Assembly: GCA_021155145.1 (NCBI GenBank)
Contig: JAJNPX010000506.1
Span: 1 to 6,129, forward strand
Source of the DNA: Acidisarcina sp.
GTDB taxonomy: Bacteria; Acidobacteriota; Blastocatellia; Pyrinomonadales; Pyrinomonadaceae
DNA: 6,129 nucleotides
Reading direction: 5' to 3'
The notes under the pieces are model-generated. The model saw only the letters and a program-made list of their open reading frames with translations, was not told where the DNA came from and did not search any database. Of this stretch, positions 1-6,129 are shown piece after piece (the first letter of the stretch is position 1; the number at the start of each line of letters is the position of its first letter). A program made the position numbers and the translations under genes.

Positions 1-1
1 T

Positions 2-2044
2 CTCGATCTATTCGCATGGCCCGGGCTTACAAATCAATGGGGATGTGCGCAGGCGTCGATGGATGTGACCGCGGTACGCAGTATCGCGTTCCCGCCCTTC
101 GCACAAGGTGAGATGAACGTCGCCCCGCTCGGAGCCGGCGGCGAACTTTTGACTGGAGTTCTTTATGTTGACGGCGAATATTTTGCTTCGACGAAAACTC
201 CGATCGAGTTTGTGTGGCAGCCGGATCGGGTTGAGCGCCGGTCGGTGTACAAGGGGCTTGAACTGAAGAGCACGATGGTGGTGCCGTTCAGGACGATGTC
301 GGTCGCGGTCAGGTTCACGGTCTCGAACATGACCAAGGCCCGCCGCAAGACCGAGATCAAGTTCGCGATAAACGGCGGAGCAACGAAAAGCGTGAAGCCC
401 TGGAACGCGGCCTATTCTCCCGGCGAATACGATAACGAGCGCACCATCGATCCTGGCCGAAACGCGGTGTTGTGTAAATCTAGGCATACAGAGGCTTATG
501 TGCTCCAGGGTTCGTCGCCAAAGCCAAAACAGCTTGAGCGATCGTGGATCGTGTACGAGTTCGACCTCAGGCCGGCCGAGTCGGCCTCGATCGTTTTTGT
601 GAATTCGCTAGGTGAATCGGCGGCCGCCGTCCAGCGACAATACGACGCGATCGTAAACGATTTCGACACCGCCGCGAGGGCTACGACCGAAGAGTGGAAC
701 CGTCAGCTAAAGGCTGCATTCACGCCCAACAATGACGTTTTTTCGGGCCATGTGCCTACGCTCGTAACGTCCGATGACTCGGTAAAGCGTATCTACCATT
801 CGGCCGTGATGAGTGCCCTCTACTTTCGCCGCACGTCGCCGCACTCCGTTTACGGCACAACCTACGTAACACTGATGCCGCGTTATTGGGAGACGACGAC
901 GTTTCTCTGGGACATTTCATTGTCCGCCATGCTGCTGTCGATGCTCGACCCCGAGATACTCAAGCGGATGATGGAAACGTGGATGCAGCTCGACGTGTAC
1001 AAGCATTTCGGTACCGAGTTTCTCACCGGAGCCGGTGTTGGGCCGTGGTATTCCGTCAACGACTATGCAATGTCGCGGATGGCAAAAGAGTATCTGCGAT
1101 GGACGGGCGACCGCGCCTGGCTAGATAAGGTCGTCAACGGAAAAACCGTCTACGAGACGCTTTTGACGTACGCCGAGCACTGGCGTTCTCTCGATACGAA
1201 CAAGCATGGACTCGCCGATTATGGTGGCGTAACCAATTTACTGGAAGCTGTTTCTTCTTATGTTCATGAGGTGGCAGGATTGAATGCGGCAAACGTACAC
1301 AATCTGCGATTTGCCGCTGAACTCGCCGAGCACAAAGGCGACCGGACAAGGGCCCAGGCATTTCGGAATGAAGCTACGGAACTGGGTAAACGCGTTCAAG
1401 AATTGTATGTTCCCGGCAAGGGTATCTGGAAATGCAAGTTGCCGGACGGCACGTATAATGAAGTGCATCACTGTTATGATTTCGGGGTTACTTTGATGAC
1501 CATCGGAGACCTGATGTCGTCATCGCAGAAGAAAGAAATGGTCGAATTCTTCAAGCGTGAATTGAAGACGCCGACATGGATGCGCGCTCTTTCAACACGC
1601 GATCTGGATGTGACATTCAGCATAAGACCTGACCACCAGTGGACTGGGGCATATTGCTCATGGCCGGCTCTTGCCCTCAGTGGACTCTACGTCGCAGGTG
1701 AAGGGGAACTTGCCCATGAATGGATGAAGGGGTTGGCCAGGTCGGCAATGCAGGGGCCATACGCACAGGCGAATTTCGCCGAGACCTTCCATCCGCCGGA
1801 AGCTAATGGCGGGGCGATCAAGACCCCGTCGGATCAGCCGTACATCAACGACTGGGCTTGCGTCTCAGGATGTAACTATCTCGAGCCGATCGTCGATTCG
1901 CTATTCGGCATCAACGCGGGCCTGTTCGGATCGATCACGTCGAAACCGCAGTTCGGCCCGTTCGACGGTAAGGCAGAGTTGAGGAACATCAACTATCAAG
2001 GCAAGCGCTATGTCGCCGACAAGAACGGCGTCCGGGCTGTGTAG
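2..2044 (+). CDS. (alpha/alpha)6 glycosidase-like protein, GH63/GH37-like, 5' partial
   Basis: Probable glycoside hydrolase of the six-hairpin (alpha/alpha)6 fold; substrate unknown. The frame is open to the window edge. The 19 codons before the first ATG (position 59) read as ordinary protein (LFAWPGLTNQWG), and no ribosome binding site or signal peptide accompanies that ATG, so the true start is probably upstream and the gene 5' truncated; 661 residues follow the ATG. Numbering from that ATG, residues 1 to about 220 look like a beta-sandwich domain and about 240-640 are helical. FLWDIS (Asp285) followed by a LLSMLDPE helix resembles the WD general-acid segment of GH63-type enzymes. AETFHPPEANGG (Glu575) resembles their E-x-Y-x-P-x-T-G general-base segment. 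DHQWTGAYCSWPA and the ETTTFLWD approach are further conserved-looking elements. Seen: the motifs. Known: the GH63/GH37 clan pattern. Inferred: the fold and the catalytic pair. I cannot assign a named CAZy family. A non-hydrolytic (alpha/alpha)6 enzyme, such as a phosphorylase, is the main alternative. Confidence 0.72.
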   Translation, partial: LDLFAWPGLTNQWGCAQASMDVTAVRSIAFPPFAQGEMNVAPLGAGGELLTGVLYVDGEYFASTKTPIEFVWQPDRVERRSVYKGLELKSTMVVPFRTMSVAVRFTVSNMTKARRKTEIKFAINGGATKSVKPWNAAYSPGEYDNERTIDPGRNAVLCKSRHTEAYVLQGSSPKPKQLERSWIVYEFDLRPAESASIVFVNSLGESAAAVQRQYDAIVNDFDTAARATTEEWNRQLKAAFTPNNDVFSGHVPTLVTSDDSVKRIYHSAVMSALYFRRTSPHSVYGTTYVTLMPRYWETTTFLWDISLSAMLLSMLDPEILKRMMETWMQLDVYKHFGTEFLTGAGVGPWYSVNDYAMSRMAKEYLRWTGDRAWLDKVVNGKTVYETLLTYAEHWRSLDTNKHGLADYGGVTNLLEAVSSYVHEVAGLNAANVHNLRFAAELAEHKGDRTRAQAFRNEATELGKRVQELYVPGKGIWKCKLPDGTYNEVHHCYDFGVTLMTIGDLMSSSQKKEMVEFFKRELKTPTWMRALSTRDLDVTFSIRPDHQWTGAYCSWPALALSGLYVAGEGELAHEWMKGLARSAMQGPYAQANFAETFHPPEANGGAIKTPSDQPYINDWACVSGCNYLEPIVDSLFGINAGLFGSITSKPQFGPFDGKAELRNINYQGKRYVADKNGVRAV

Positions 2045-2052
2045 GACAATTC

Positions 2053-2133
2053 ACCGCCGAGACGCCGAGACGCCGAGGTAGGAGAGGAAGTATCTTAAGG
2101 GGCTCGCCCATATATCCTCGGCGTCTCTGCGGT
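2053..2133. repeat. Intergenic inverted repeat (CCGCAGAGACGCCGAGG type)
   Basis: The left arm is 2053-2078 and the right arm 2116-2133, separated by 37 bases. Positions 2067-2078 (GAGACGCCGAGG) are perfectly complementary to 2116-2127 (12 bp), with three more pairs beyond one mismatch. Slid by eight bases, the left arm at 2053-2070 pairs with 2116-2133 at 16 of 18 positions, so two alternative stems are possible. No T-run follows, so this is not a standard intrinsic terminator. The right arm is followed by GGTTAAG and ends seven bases before the next start codon. From memory, sequences of the form TTAACCGCAGAGACGC(A/C)GAG are dispersed intergenic repeats in many environmental bacterial genomes; I could not search to confirm that here. 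Confidence 0.75.
2057..2078 (+). repeat. Period-8 tandem repeat (CCGAGACG x2.75)
   Basis: Two exact copies of CCGAGACG (2057-2064, 2065-2072) are followed by a partial copy, CCGAGG. The tandem lies inside the left arm of the inverted repeat and looks like an 8-base slippage expansion of an arm that is present once on the right side. Confidence 0.8.
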
Positions 2134-2140
2134 TAAGAAT

Positions 2141-2197
2141 ATGAAAAGATTTCTATTACTGTTGCCACTCTTACTGGTCAGTTCGATCGCGGCCCAA
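2141..2197 (+). other. Sec signal peptide of the alpha/beta hydrolase
   Basis: Residues 1-19: short basic start (KR), a leucine-rich core from F4 to V13, then SSIAAQ. Cleavage is expected near A17/A18, just before or after Gln19. There is no lipobox cysteine, so a soluble secreted or periplasmic enzyme is expected. Confidence 0.8.
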
Positions 2198-3040
2198 CAC
2201 AAGACGACGCCCTCTCTCCTCGAGATCGGCGACCGTTACTGGATGCAGCCGGACGTCGTTTACGGCAGTGCGAACAACACGCCGCTCAAACTCGACATCT
2301 GGTATCCGCGCGACAATCCGAACCCGACGCCGACCGTCGTTTACATTCACGGCGGCGGCTGGATCTTCGGCTCAAAGGAAGGTGCGGTCTATCAGCTGCT
2401 GCCATATCTCGAACGTGGATGGCGTGTAGTGAACGTCGAATATCGGATGGCCGGGAATTCGCTCGCACCCGGCTCGGTCGAGGACACGAGATGTGCGCTT
2501 CGATGGATCTATCGCAATGCGGTGCAGTGGAAATTCGACACGTCAAAGATAATTCTTACTGGGCACTCCGCCGGCGGACACCTTTCGTTGATCACGGGAA
2601 TGCTCCCCGACGGAACACCCCTCGACAACCGGTGCTATGCCGATGCAAAGTACGGGGATGTTCCTATCAATGTCGCGGCCATCGTAAACTGGTACGGCAT
2701 TTCGGACGTGAATGACTTAATTCAGGGGCCGAATCTTAAGAACTACGCGGTAATGTGGATGGGCTCGCTCCCGAATGCGAATGAGGTGGCCAAGAGCGTT
2801 TCCCCGCTCACGTACGTCAGAGCCGGCCTTCCACCGATCATTTCCATCCACGGCGATAAGGACGACGTTGTGCCTTATTCGCAGGCGACGCGACTGCACG
2901 ATGCCCTGAAGAAGACTAATAACGTCGAACGCCTCGTGACGATCGAAGGCGGAGGCCACGGGATGTTTAACAAAGAGCAGTATACGAAAGGCTACGATGC
3001 GATATGGAGATTCTTGAAGGAAGTTAAACTCGATCAATGA
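2141..3040 (+). CDS. Secreted alpha/beta hydrolase (carboxylesterase/lipase-like)
   Basis: Serine esterase of the alpha/beta-hydrolase fold, probably exported and acting on a carboxylic or acetyl ester outside the cytoplasm. Length is 299 residues. Residues 1-19 form a signal peptide (KR, then [10 protein letters not shown], then SSIAAQ). YIHGGGW at 68-74 is the oxyanion-hole motif of the HSL/BD-FAE-like group. GHSAGGH at 141-147 is the nucleophile elbow, with Ser143. HGDKDDVVP at 237-245 supplies the acid, Asp241 by alignment. GGGHGMF supplies His273. The triad is therefore complete. NWYGISDV near 185-195 is typical of exported environmental members. The only possible start is ATG 2141: upstream the frame is open only back to a stop at 2096-2098, with no ATG, GTG or TTG. 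No Shine-Dalgarno sequence precedes it; the right arm of an inverted repeat occupies that place. The gene overlaps the next one by four bases. The specific ester cannot be told; acetylated or feruloylated glycan, or a sugar-acid ester, are options. Confidence 0.93.
   Translation: MKRFLLLLPLLLVSSIAAQHKTTPSLLEIGDRYWMQPDVVYGSANNTPLKLDIWYPRDNPNPTPTVVYIHGGGWIFGSKEGAVYQLLPYLERGWRVVNVEYRMAGNSLAPGSVEDTRCALRWIYRNAVQWKFDTSKIILTGHSAGGHLSLITGMLPDGTPLDNRCYADAKYGDVPINVAAIVNWYGISDVNDLIQGPNLKNYAVMWMGSLPNANEVAKSVSPLTYVRAGLPPIISIHGDKDDVVPYSQATRLHDALKKTNNVERLVTIEGGGHGMFNKEQYTKGYDAIWRFLKEVKLDQ
3037..3040 (+). promoter_or_regulatory. ATGA start/stop overlap (translational coupling)
   Basis: The start codon of the dehydratase overlaps the TGA stop of the esterase. 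An AAGGA-like sequence at 3017-3021 lies about 15 bases upstream, which is long for a Shine-Dalgarno, so re-initiation by ribosomes finishing the esterase is likely. Confidence 0.75.
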
Positions 3041-4296
3041 AGATCACTGACATAAGGGCCACGACGGTTACCGTACCTCTGGAAGCTCCGTTGCGGCATG
3101 CTGCGGGCTGTCACTGGGGAAGATTTGTGCGAACGATCGTCGAGGTTGAGACTGATGAAGGCATCACCGGGCTCGGCGAGATGGGCGGAGGCGGCGAATC
3201 GGCCGAAGCTGTATTTCGCGCGATGAAGCCGTACCTTGTCGGGCACGATCCGATCCGGCTTGAGGAGATGCGATTCAAGATCGCGAACCCGACCGCGTCG
3301 CTCTACAACAACCGCACGCAGATACTTGCTGCGTTGGAATTCGCGTGTCTCGACATTATCGGCAAGAAATGGGGTGTGCCCGTTTACGACATCCTCGGCG
3401 GCAAATTGCAGGATGAGGTGCCTTTTGCTTCGTACCTGTTTTTCCGTTATCCGAATCCGAAAGACGGGAGCGGAGAAGTTAGGACCGTCGATCAACTCGT
3501 CGCACATGCAAAAGACTTGAGAACAAAGCACGGCTTCTTTGCCCACAAGCTGAAGGGTGGCGTGTTCGATCCGGTCTATGAATTGAAGTGTTATCGGGCG
3601 GTCGCAGAAGAACTTGGGAGTGGAACAAAAGACGGCGATTGCTTTCGGTTCGATCCGAACGCCGCGTGGTCCACCGAGCAGGCGATCTGGTTTGGTCAGC
3701 AGATCGAGGACATCAACAACGACTATCTCGAAGATCCGGTTTTCGGCCTCCACGGAATGCGTCGGACCCGTGAGAAGGTGCGAATGCCCATCGCGACGAA
3801 CACCGTCGTAGTTAATTTTGAACAGCTTGCGGCAAACGTGCTCGACACGGCTTGCGACGTGATCCTGCTTGACACGACTTTTTGGGGCGGCATCCGGCAA
3901 TGCGTAAAAGCCGCGGGCGTTTGCGAGACTTTCCAACTCGGCGTTGCCGTCCACTCGTCCGGCGAACTCGGCATTCAACTCGCGTCGATGCTTCATCTTG
4001 GAGCCGTTATACCGAATCTTTCATACGCCGCGGATGCCCATTATCATCATCTAACTGACGACATTATCGAAGGCGGCTTGATGAAGTATGAGAACGGTAA
4101 GATCCGAGTGCCGGATAGCCCGGGCCTGGGCGTTACGCTCGACCGCGACAAGCTTGGCGAATATTCCGAACTCTACAAACGCCTTGGCGGATACAGTTAC
4201 GATCAGGACCCGCTTCGGCCGGGTTGGACGCCCACCGTCCCCAACAATCGCTGGGCCGATCCGAACGACGACCGCCGGCCTGAGATACCATATTAA
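3037..4296 (+). CDS. Enolase-superfamily sugar-acid dehydratase, glucarate dehydratase-like
   Basis: Cytoplasmic Mg2+-dependent dehydratase of the enolase superfamily. It is expected to remove water from an acid sugar (aldarate or aldonate), giving a 2-keto-3-deoxy acid. Length is 419 residues (E. coli GlucD 446). Residues 1 to about 130 are the capping domain; the rest is the barrel. Motifs in order are HKLKGG (KxK, Lys171/Lys173), FDPNAAW (Asp206), LEDP (Glu232), IATN (Asn255), LLDTTFWGG (Asp279) and AVHSSGE (His306). These match E. coli GlucD KxK207, Asp235, EDP260, ATN289, Asp313 and His339. An Asn as third metal ligand is the hallmark of the glucarate dehydratase subgroup. No signal peptide. 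Odd: the loop after EDP is six residues shorter than in GlucD and has no clear counterpart of E. coli Glu266, which I recall as the second metal ligand, so Glu232 may serve. The substrate may not be glucarate. It overlaps the upstream esterase by 4 bases and lies 6 bases from the next gene. Confidence 0.88.
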   Translation: MKITDIRATTVTVPLEAPLRHAAGCHWGRFVRTIVEVETDEGITGLGEMGGGGESAEAVFRAMKPYLVGHDPIRLEEMRFKIANPTASLYNNRTQILAALEFACLDIIGKKWGVPVYDILGGKLQDEVPFASYLFFRYPNPKDGSGEVRTVDQLVAHAKDLRTKHGFFAHKLKGGVFDPVYELKCYRAVAEELGSGTKDGDCFRFDPNAAWSTEQAIWFGQQIEDINNDYLEDPVFGLHGMRRTREKVRMPIATNTVVVNFEQLAANVLDTACDVILLDTTFWGGIRQCVKAAGVCETFQLGVAVHSSGELGIQLASMLHLGAVIPNLSYAADAHYHHLTDDIIEGGLMKYENGKIRVPDSPGLGVTLDRDKLGEYSELYKRLGGYSYDQDPLRPGWTPTVPNNRWADPNDDRRPEIPY

Positions 4297-4305
4297 GAAG
4301 TTATG
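4294..4305 (+). promoter_or_regulatory. Six-base gene junction (TAA-GAAGTT-ATG)
   Basis: The dehydratase stop and the start of the exported protein gene are separated by six bases. The only Shine-Dalgarno-like sequence is the weak AAGAAG at 4295-4300, which includes the stop codon. Such spacing implies co-transcription and probably coupled translation. Confidence 0.6.
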
Positions 4306-4365
4306 AAGCAGTTATTTTGCAGCGCCTTTGCGCTCGTCTTGCTCACCCACACCGTTCTTCCGCAA
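4303..4365 (+). other. Probable signal peptide of the DUF5005-like protein
   Basis: Residues 1-21: MKQ, then a hydrophobic stretch LFCSAFALVLL, then THTVLPQ before Cys22. The core is clear. The cleavage site is weak because there is no A-x-A. The residues before Cys22 (V-L-P-Q) do not fit the lipobox, so a lipoprotein is unlikely but not excluded. Confidence 0.6.
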
Positions 4366-5610
4366 TGCGACATCACCGTCGGCAAGGGCGAATCAGCGAA
4401 GGACTGGAACGATATCTTCACTCGCAACGGCCCGGGCTGGACCGGCGCCGACACGACCGTTTCGATCGAACTACCAAACGGTGATTCGGCATTCTTTTTC
4501 TCCGATTCATTCATTGCCGAAGATCCGGCAAAGCCCGGCGATGGCAGCGTTCAGGTTAACGCCAACGGGCTTCGCACGCGTCAGCCGAACTGCCTGCCGC
4601 CGTTCTGCGGACCGAAGCCCGAGGTAATTCACTATGTCTACAACAGCATCGTCATTCGCTCGAAGGACGGCACGATGCGAACTTTGACCGGACCAAAAGA
4701 CAAGAACGGCTATTCGACCACGTACTTCAAACCAAAGAGCGACGATCCGAACCACATGTATTGGCTCGGCGATCCGTTCTTCGTGAACGTCGGCGGCAAG
4801 AAGAAGATCTGGATGTTCCTGAACGAGTGGGACGTTGCGCGGCCGTTCGACAAGAGCTTCTGGATCAAATACCGTGCGCAGGCAGTGGCGCAGATGGATG
4901 CCGATACGCTCGCTATTGAGAAGATCATCGATCTCAAGAACAAGACCGACGACGCCGTCTGGGGCATCTCGCTCTGGGTGAACGAGCGTGACGAGCTTTA
5001 CATCTATGGCATGCGGAACGAGGGCGACATTAAAACCGAGAAGAAGTCGACCCTTGCGATGGCCGATAAATTCAAGAAGCTCTACATCGCCAAAGTCGAC
5101 GCGTCTAAGGGTCTGGAACACGCCGTCGATCTGAAGAACTGGACCGCGTGGGATGGCAAATCGTTCTCGAAGAACCTCAGCAAACGCAAGTCGATCATCC
5201 CCGAAAAGGACAGCATCAGCGACGAGCTAACCGTCCGCCGACTAAACATCAACGGCAAGCCGACGTTCGTGATCGTTACGTTTGACACATCGGTCGGTTA
5301 CTCGGATTGGAAGGATCTTTATCTCTACTCCGCGTGCGAGCCGCAGGGGCCGTTCACCACAAAGCATCATTTCTACACGACACCGACCGCCGGCAACACG
5401 AAACTGCCCGGAATGACCGAGGGCCAATCACTCCAAAGCGGCATGAGCGTCTATAATCCGCATATGCACCCGCAGTTTATCCGGGACGGCAAGATGCTCG
5501 TTTCGTACAACAGTAATCTGCCGTTCGGCTCGAAGCCCGGTGATTCGATATATGCTGATTTTTACCGCCCGCGGTTCGTATGGGTGCCGATCGCAGGGCT
5601 GCAAAAGTAA
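4303..5610 (+). CDS. Exported DUF5005/DUF4185-like protein, probable beta-propeller
   Basis: Exported protein of uncertain function, 435 residues. Residues 1-21 are signal-peptide-like; mature residue Cys22 follows LPQ, which is not a proper lipobox. GPGWTGADTTVSIELPNG at 43-60, followed by FFFSDSF (64-70), matches the W-x-G-A/G-D ... LPDG ... FSD(T/S)F opening that I associate with DUF5005/DUF4185 proteins, whose fold is thought to be a five-bladed propeller related to GH43/GH32-type enzymes. Aromatic, strand-rich repeats follow (YWLGDPFFV, KIWMFLNEW, ELYIYGM, LYLYSACEP). YNPHMHPQF (384-392), LVSYNSN (399-405) and YRPRFVWVPI (421-430) form a conserved-looking C-terminal blade. C97 and C102 could form a disulfide, consistent with export. 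I see no certain catalytic carboxylate set, so binding and hydrolysis remain equally open. It sits between two cytoplasmic-looking enzymes with almost no spacing, so it probably belongs to the same pathway. Confidence 0.85.
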   Translation: MKQLFCSAFALVLLTHTVLPQCDITVGKGESAKDWNDIFTRNGPGWTGADTTVSIELPNGDSAFFFSDSFIAEDPAKPGDGSVQVNANGLRTRQPNCLPPFCGPKPEVIHYVYNSIVIRSKDGTMRTLTGPKDKNGYSTTYFKPKSDDPNHMYWLGDPFFVNVGGKKKIWMFLNEWDVARPFDKSFWIKYRAQAVAQMDADTLAIEKIIDLKNKTDDAVWGISLWVNERDELYIYGMRNEGDIKTEKKSTLAMADKFKKLYIAKVDASKGLEHAVDLKNWTAWDGKSFSKNLSKRKSIIPEKDSISDELTVRRLNINGKPTFVIVTFDTSVGYSDWKDLYLYSACEPQGPFTTKHHFYTTPTAGNTKLPGMTEGQSLQSGMSVYNPHMHPQFIRDGKMLVSYNSNLPFGSKPGDSIYADFYRPRFVWVPIAGLQK

Positions 5611-5612
5611 TG
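5608..5612 (+). promoter_or_regulatory. TAATG stop/start overlap (translational coupling)
   Basis: The TAA stop of the exported protein gene shares its last A with the ATG of the FAH-family gene. A weak AGGG at 5595-5598 lies about 11 bases before the start. This is a classic re-initiation junction. Confidence 0.7.
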
Positions 5613-6129
5613 AAACTCGTTTGTTTTAATCCGAAAAATGTCTCGCATTCGGGCGAGCGTCGATACCGCATCGGGGCGACGGTCGATGGCGATCAGATCG
5701 CCGATCTTACGCCGTCAATCCTGCCGCTCGGCCTCAGCGTGTCCGAGATACTTCGCTGCTACGATCTCGCGACCAACTTCATCGAGCCCGCGATCGAGGC
5801 CGTCGACAGCGGACTTCTTCCGCTCGTCGACATCGGCGATGTGAAGATCGAAGCTCCTGTACCGCGGCCCGGCAAGATCATCTGCATCGGCCTCAACTAC
5901 CGCAACCATGCGATCGAGAGCGGCATGGATATCCCGAATGCTCCGATAGTCTTTTCAAAATTCGTCACCAGTGTGGCGGCGTCCGAGGATCCGATCCTGT
6001 TACCGGTCGGAAGCGAACAGGTTGATTTCGAGGCTGAACTTGCCGTTGTGATAGGGCGGCGGGCAAAGAATATCAAACTTGAAGAGGCGATGGACTACGT
6101 CTTCGGCTACACCAATTTCAACGACGTAT
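5610..6129 (+). CDS. Fumarylacetoacetate hydrolase (FAH) family protein, 3' partial
   Basis: N-terminal 173 residues of a cytoplasmic metal-dependent FAH-family enzyme; the window ends inside the gene. The family usually runs to about 280-300 residues, so roughly 110-130 are missing. Residues 1 to about 80 are the variable N-terminal domain (YRIGATVDGDQIADL). Next come RPGKIICIGLNYRNHAIESG (86-105), the FAH-domain entry with its His100, and PIVFSKFVTSV (112-122). VDFEAELAVVIG (138-149) carries the metal ligands Glu141 and Glu143, and GYTNFND (166-172) carries the third ligand, Asp172, at the very edge. Known members hydrolyse acylpyruvates, fumarylacetoacetate or 2,4-diketo-3-deoxy sugar acids, or act on oxaloacetate or ureidoglycolate. 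Next to a sugar-acid dehydratase, a role on a keto-deoxy sugar acid is the most natural inference. The start at 5610 overlaps the previous stop by one base. Confidence 0.92.
   Translation, partial: MKLVCFNPKNVSHSGERRYRIGATVDGDQIADLTPSILPLGLSVSEILRCYDLATNFIEPAIEAVDSGLLPLVDIGDVKIEAPVPRPGKIICIGLNYRNHAIESGMDIPNAPIVFSKFVTSVAASEDPILLPVGSEQVDFEAELAVVIGRRAKNIKLEEAMDYVFGYTNFNDV

Noticed and set aside
8..487. Antisense reading frame of about 159 codons opposite the first gene
   Set aside because: Arg/His-rich translation typical of a reverse-strand shadow; the + strand frame is continuous and protein-like.
1201..1560. Slightly lower GC stretch (about 45-47% in two 60-base samples) inside the first gene, possible recombinant segment
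   Set aside because: The shift is small and the frame and domain continue smoothly; local composition variation is a sufficient explanation.
2057..2078. CRISPR-like repeat
   Set aside because: The 8-base units are directly adjacent with no spacers, so this is a simple tandem expansion.
2095..2118. Promoter before the hydrolase (TTAAGG ... TATATC)
   Set aside because: The two boxes are only about 10 bases apart and neither is a good match, so no promoter can be supported.
2053..2140. Intrinsic terminator after the glycosidase-like gene
   Set aside because: A stem is present, but the loop is 37 bases long and no T-run follows on the + strand, so it does not meet the usual terminator pattern.
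3034..3996. Long antisense reading frame (about 320 codons) opposite the dehydratase gene
   Set aside because: It mirrors the codon structure of a clearly real gene in a GC-rich third-position genome. The translation has no recognisable motif and the + strand protein has all its catalytic residues.
4348..4368. Lipobox at the start of the propeller-like protein
   Set aside because: Cys22 is preceded by V-L-P-Q, which breaks the L-x-(G/A/S)-C rule at the -1 position.
4507..5121. Antisense reading frame of about 204 codons opposite the propeller-like gene
   Set aside because: Shadow of the real + strand gene; its composition is rich in Arg, His and Val with no domain, and no ribosome binding site was seen.

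Overview
The window is one strand-uniform, tightly packed bacterial gene cluster. All five supportable genes are on the + strand, and the first and last run off the window edges. Base composition looks mid-50s % GC by eye. The signal peptides, the enzyme set and an intergenic CCGCAGAGACGCCGAG-type palindromic repeat recall Acidobacteriota (Blastocatellia-like) or other environmental glycan degraders. This assignment is weak and is an inference, since no rRNA or other phylogenetic marker is present.

Layout: (1) 2-2044, the 3' part of a large protein with a beta-sandwich-like N-terminal region and an (alpha/alpha)6 glycosidase-like domain, closest in motif pattern to the GH63/GH37 type. (2) 2045-2140, a 96-base gap holding a long imperfect inverted repeat whose left arm contains a period-8 tandem repeat. 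(3) 2141-3040, a secreted alpha/beta hydrolase (carboxylesterase type) with a complete Ser-Asp-His triad. (4) 3037-4296, an enolase-superfamily sugar-acid dehydratase of the glucarate dehydratase type, overlapping the previous gene by ATGA. (5) 4303-5610, an exported protein resembling DUF5005/DUF4185-type beta-propeller proteins, six bases downstream. (6) 5610-6129, the N-terminal 173 residues of a fumarylacetoacetate hydrolase (FAH) family enzyme, overlapping the previous stop as TAATG.

How they may work together (inference): the glycosidase-like enzyme and the secreted esterase would act on an extracytoplasmic, probably esterified glycan or glycoside. The propeller protein may bind or cleave a related ligand. 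A released sugar acid would enter the cytoplasm, be dehydrated by the enolase-superfamily enzyme, and be split or hydrolysed by the FAH-family enzyme. The last four genes have the spacing of a translationally coupled operon. The substrate cannot be read from the sequence. No RNA gene, CRISPR array, insertion sequence or convincing promoter was seen.
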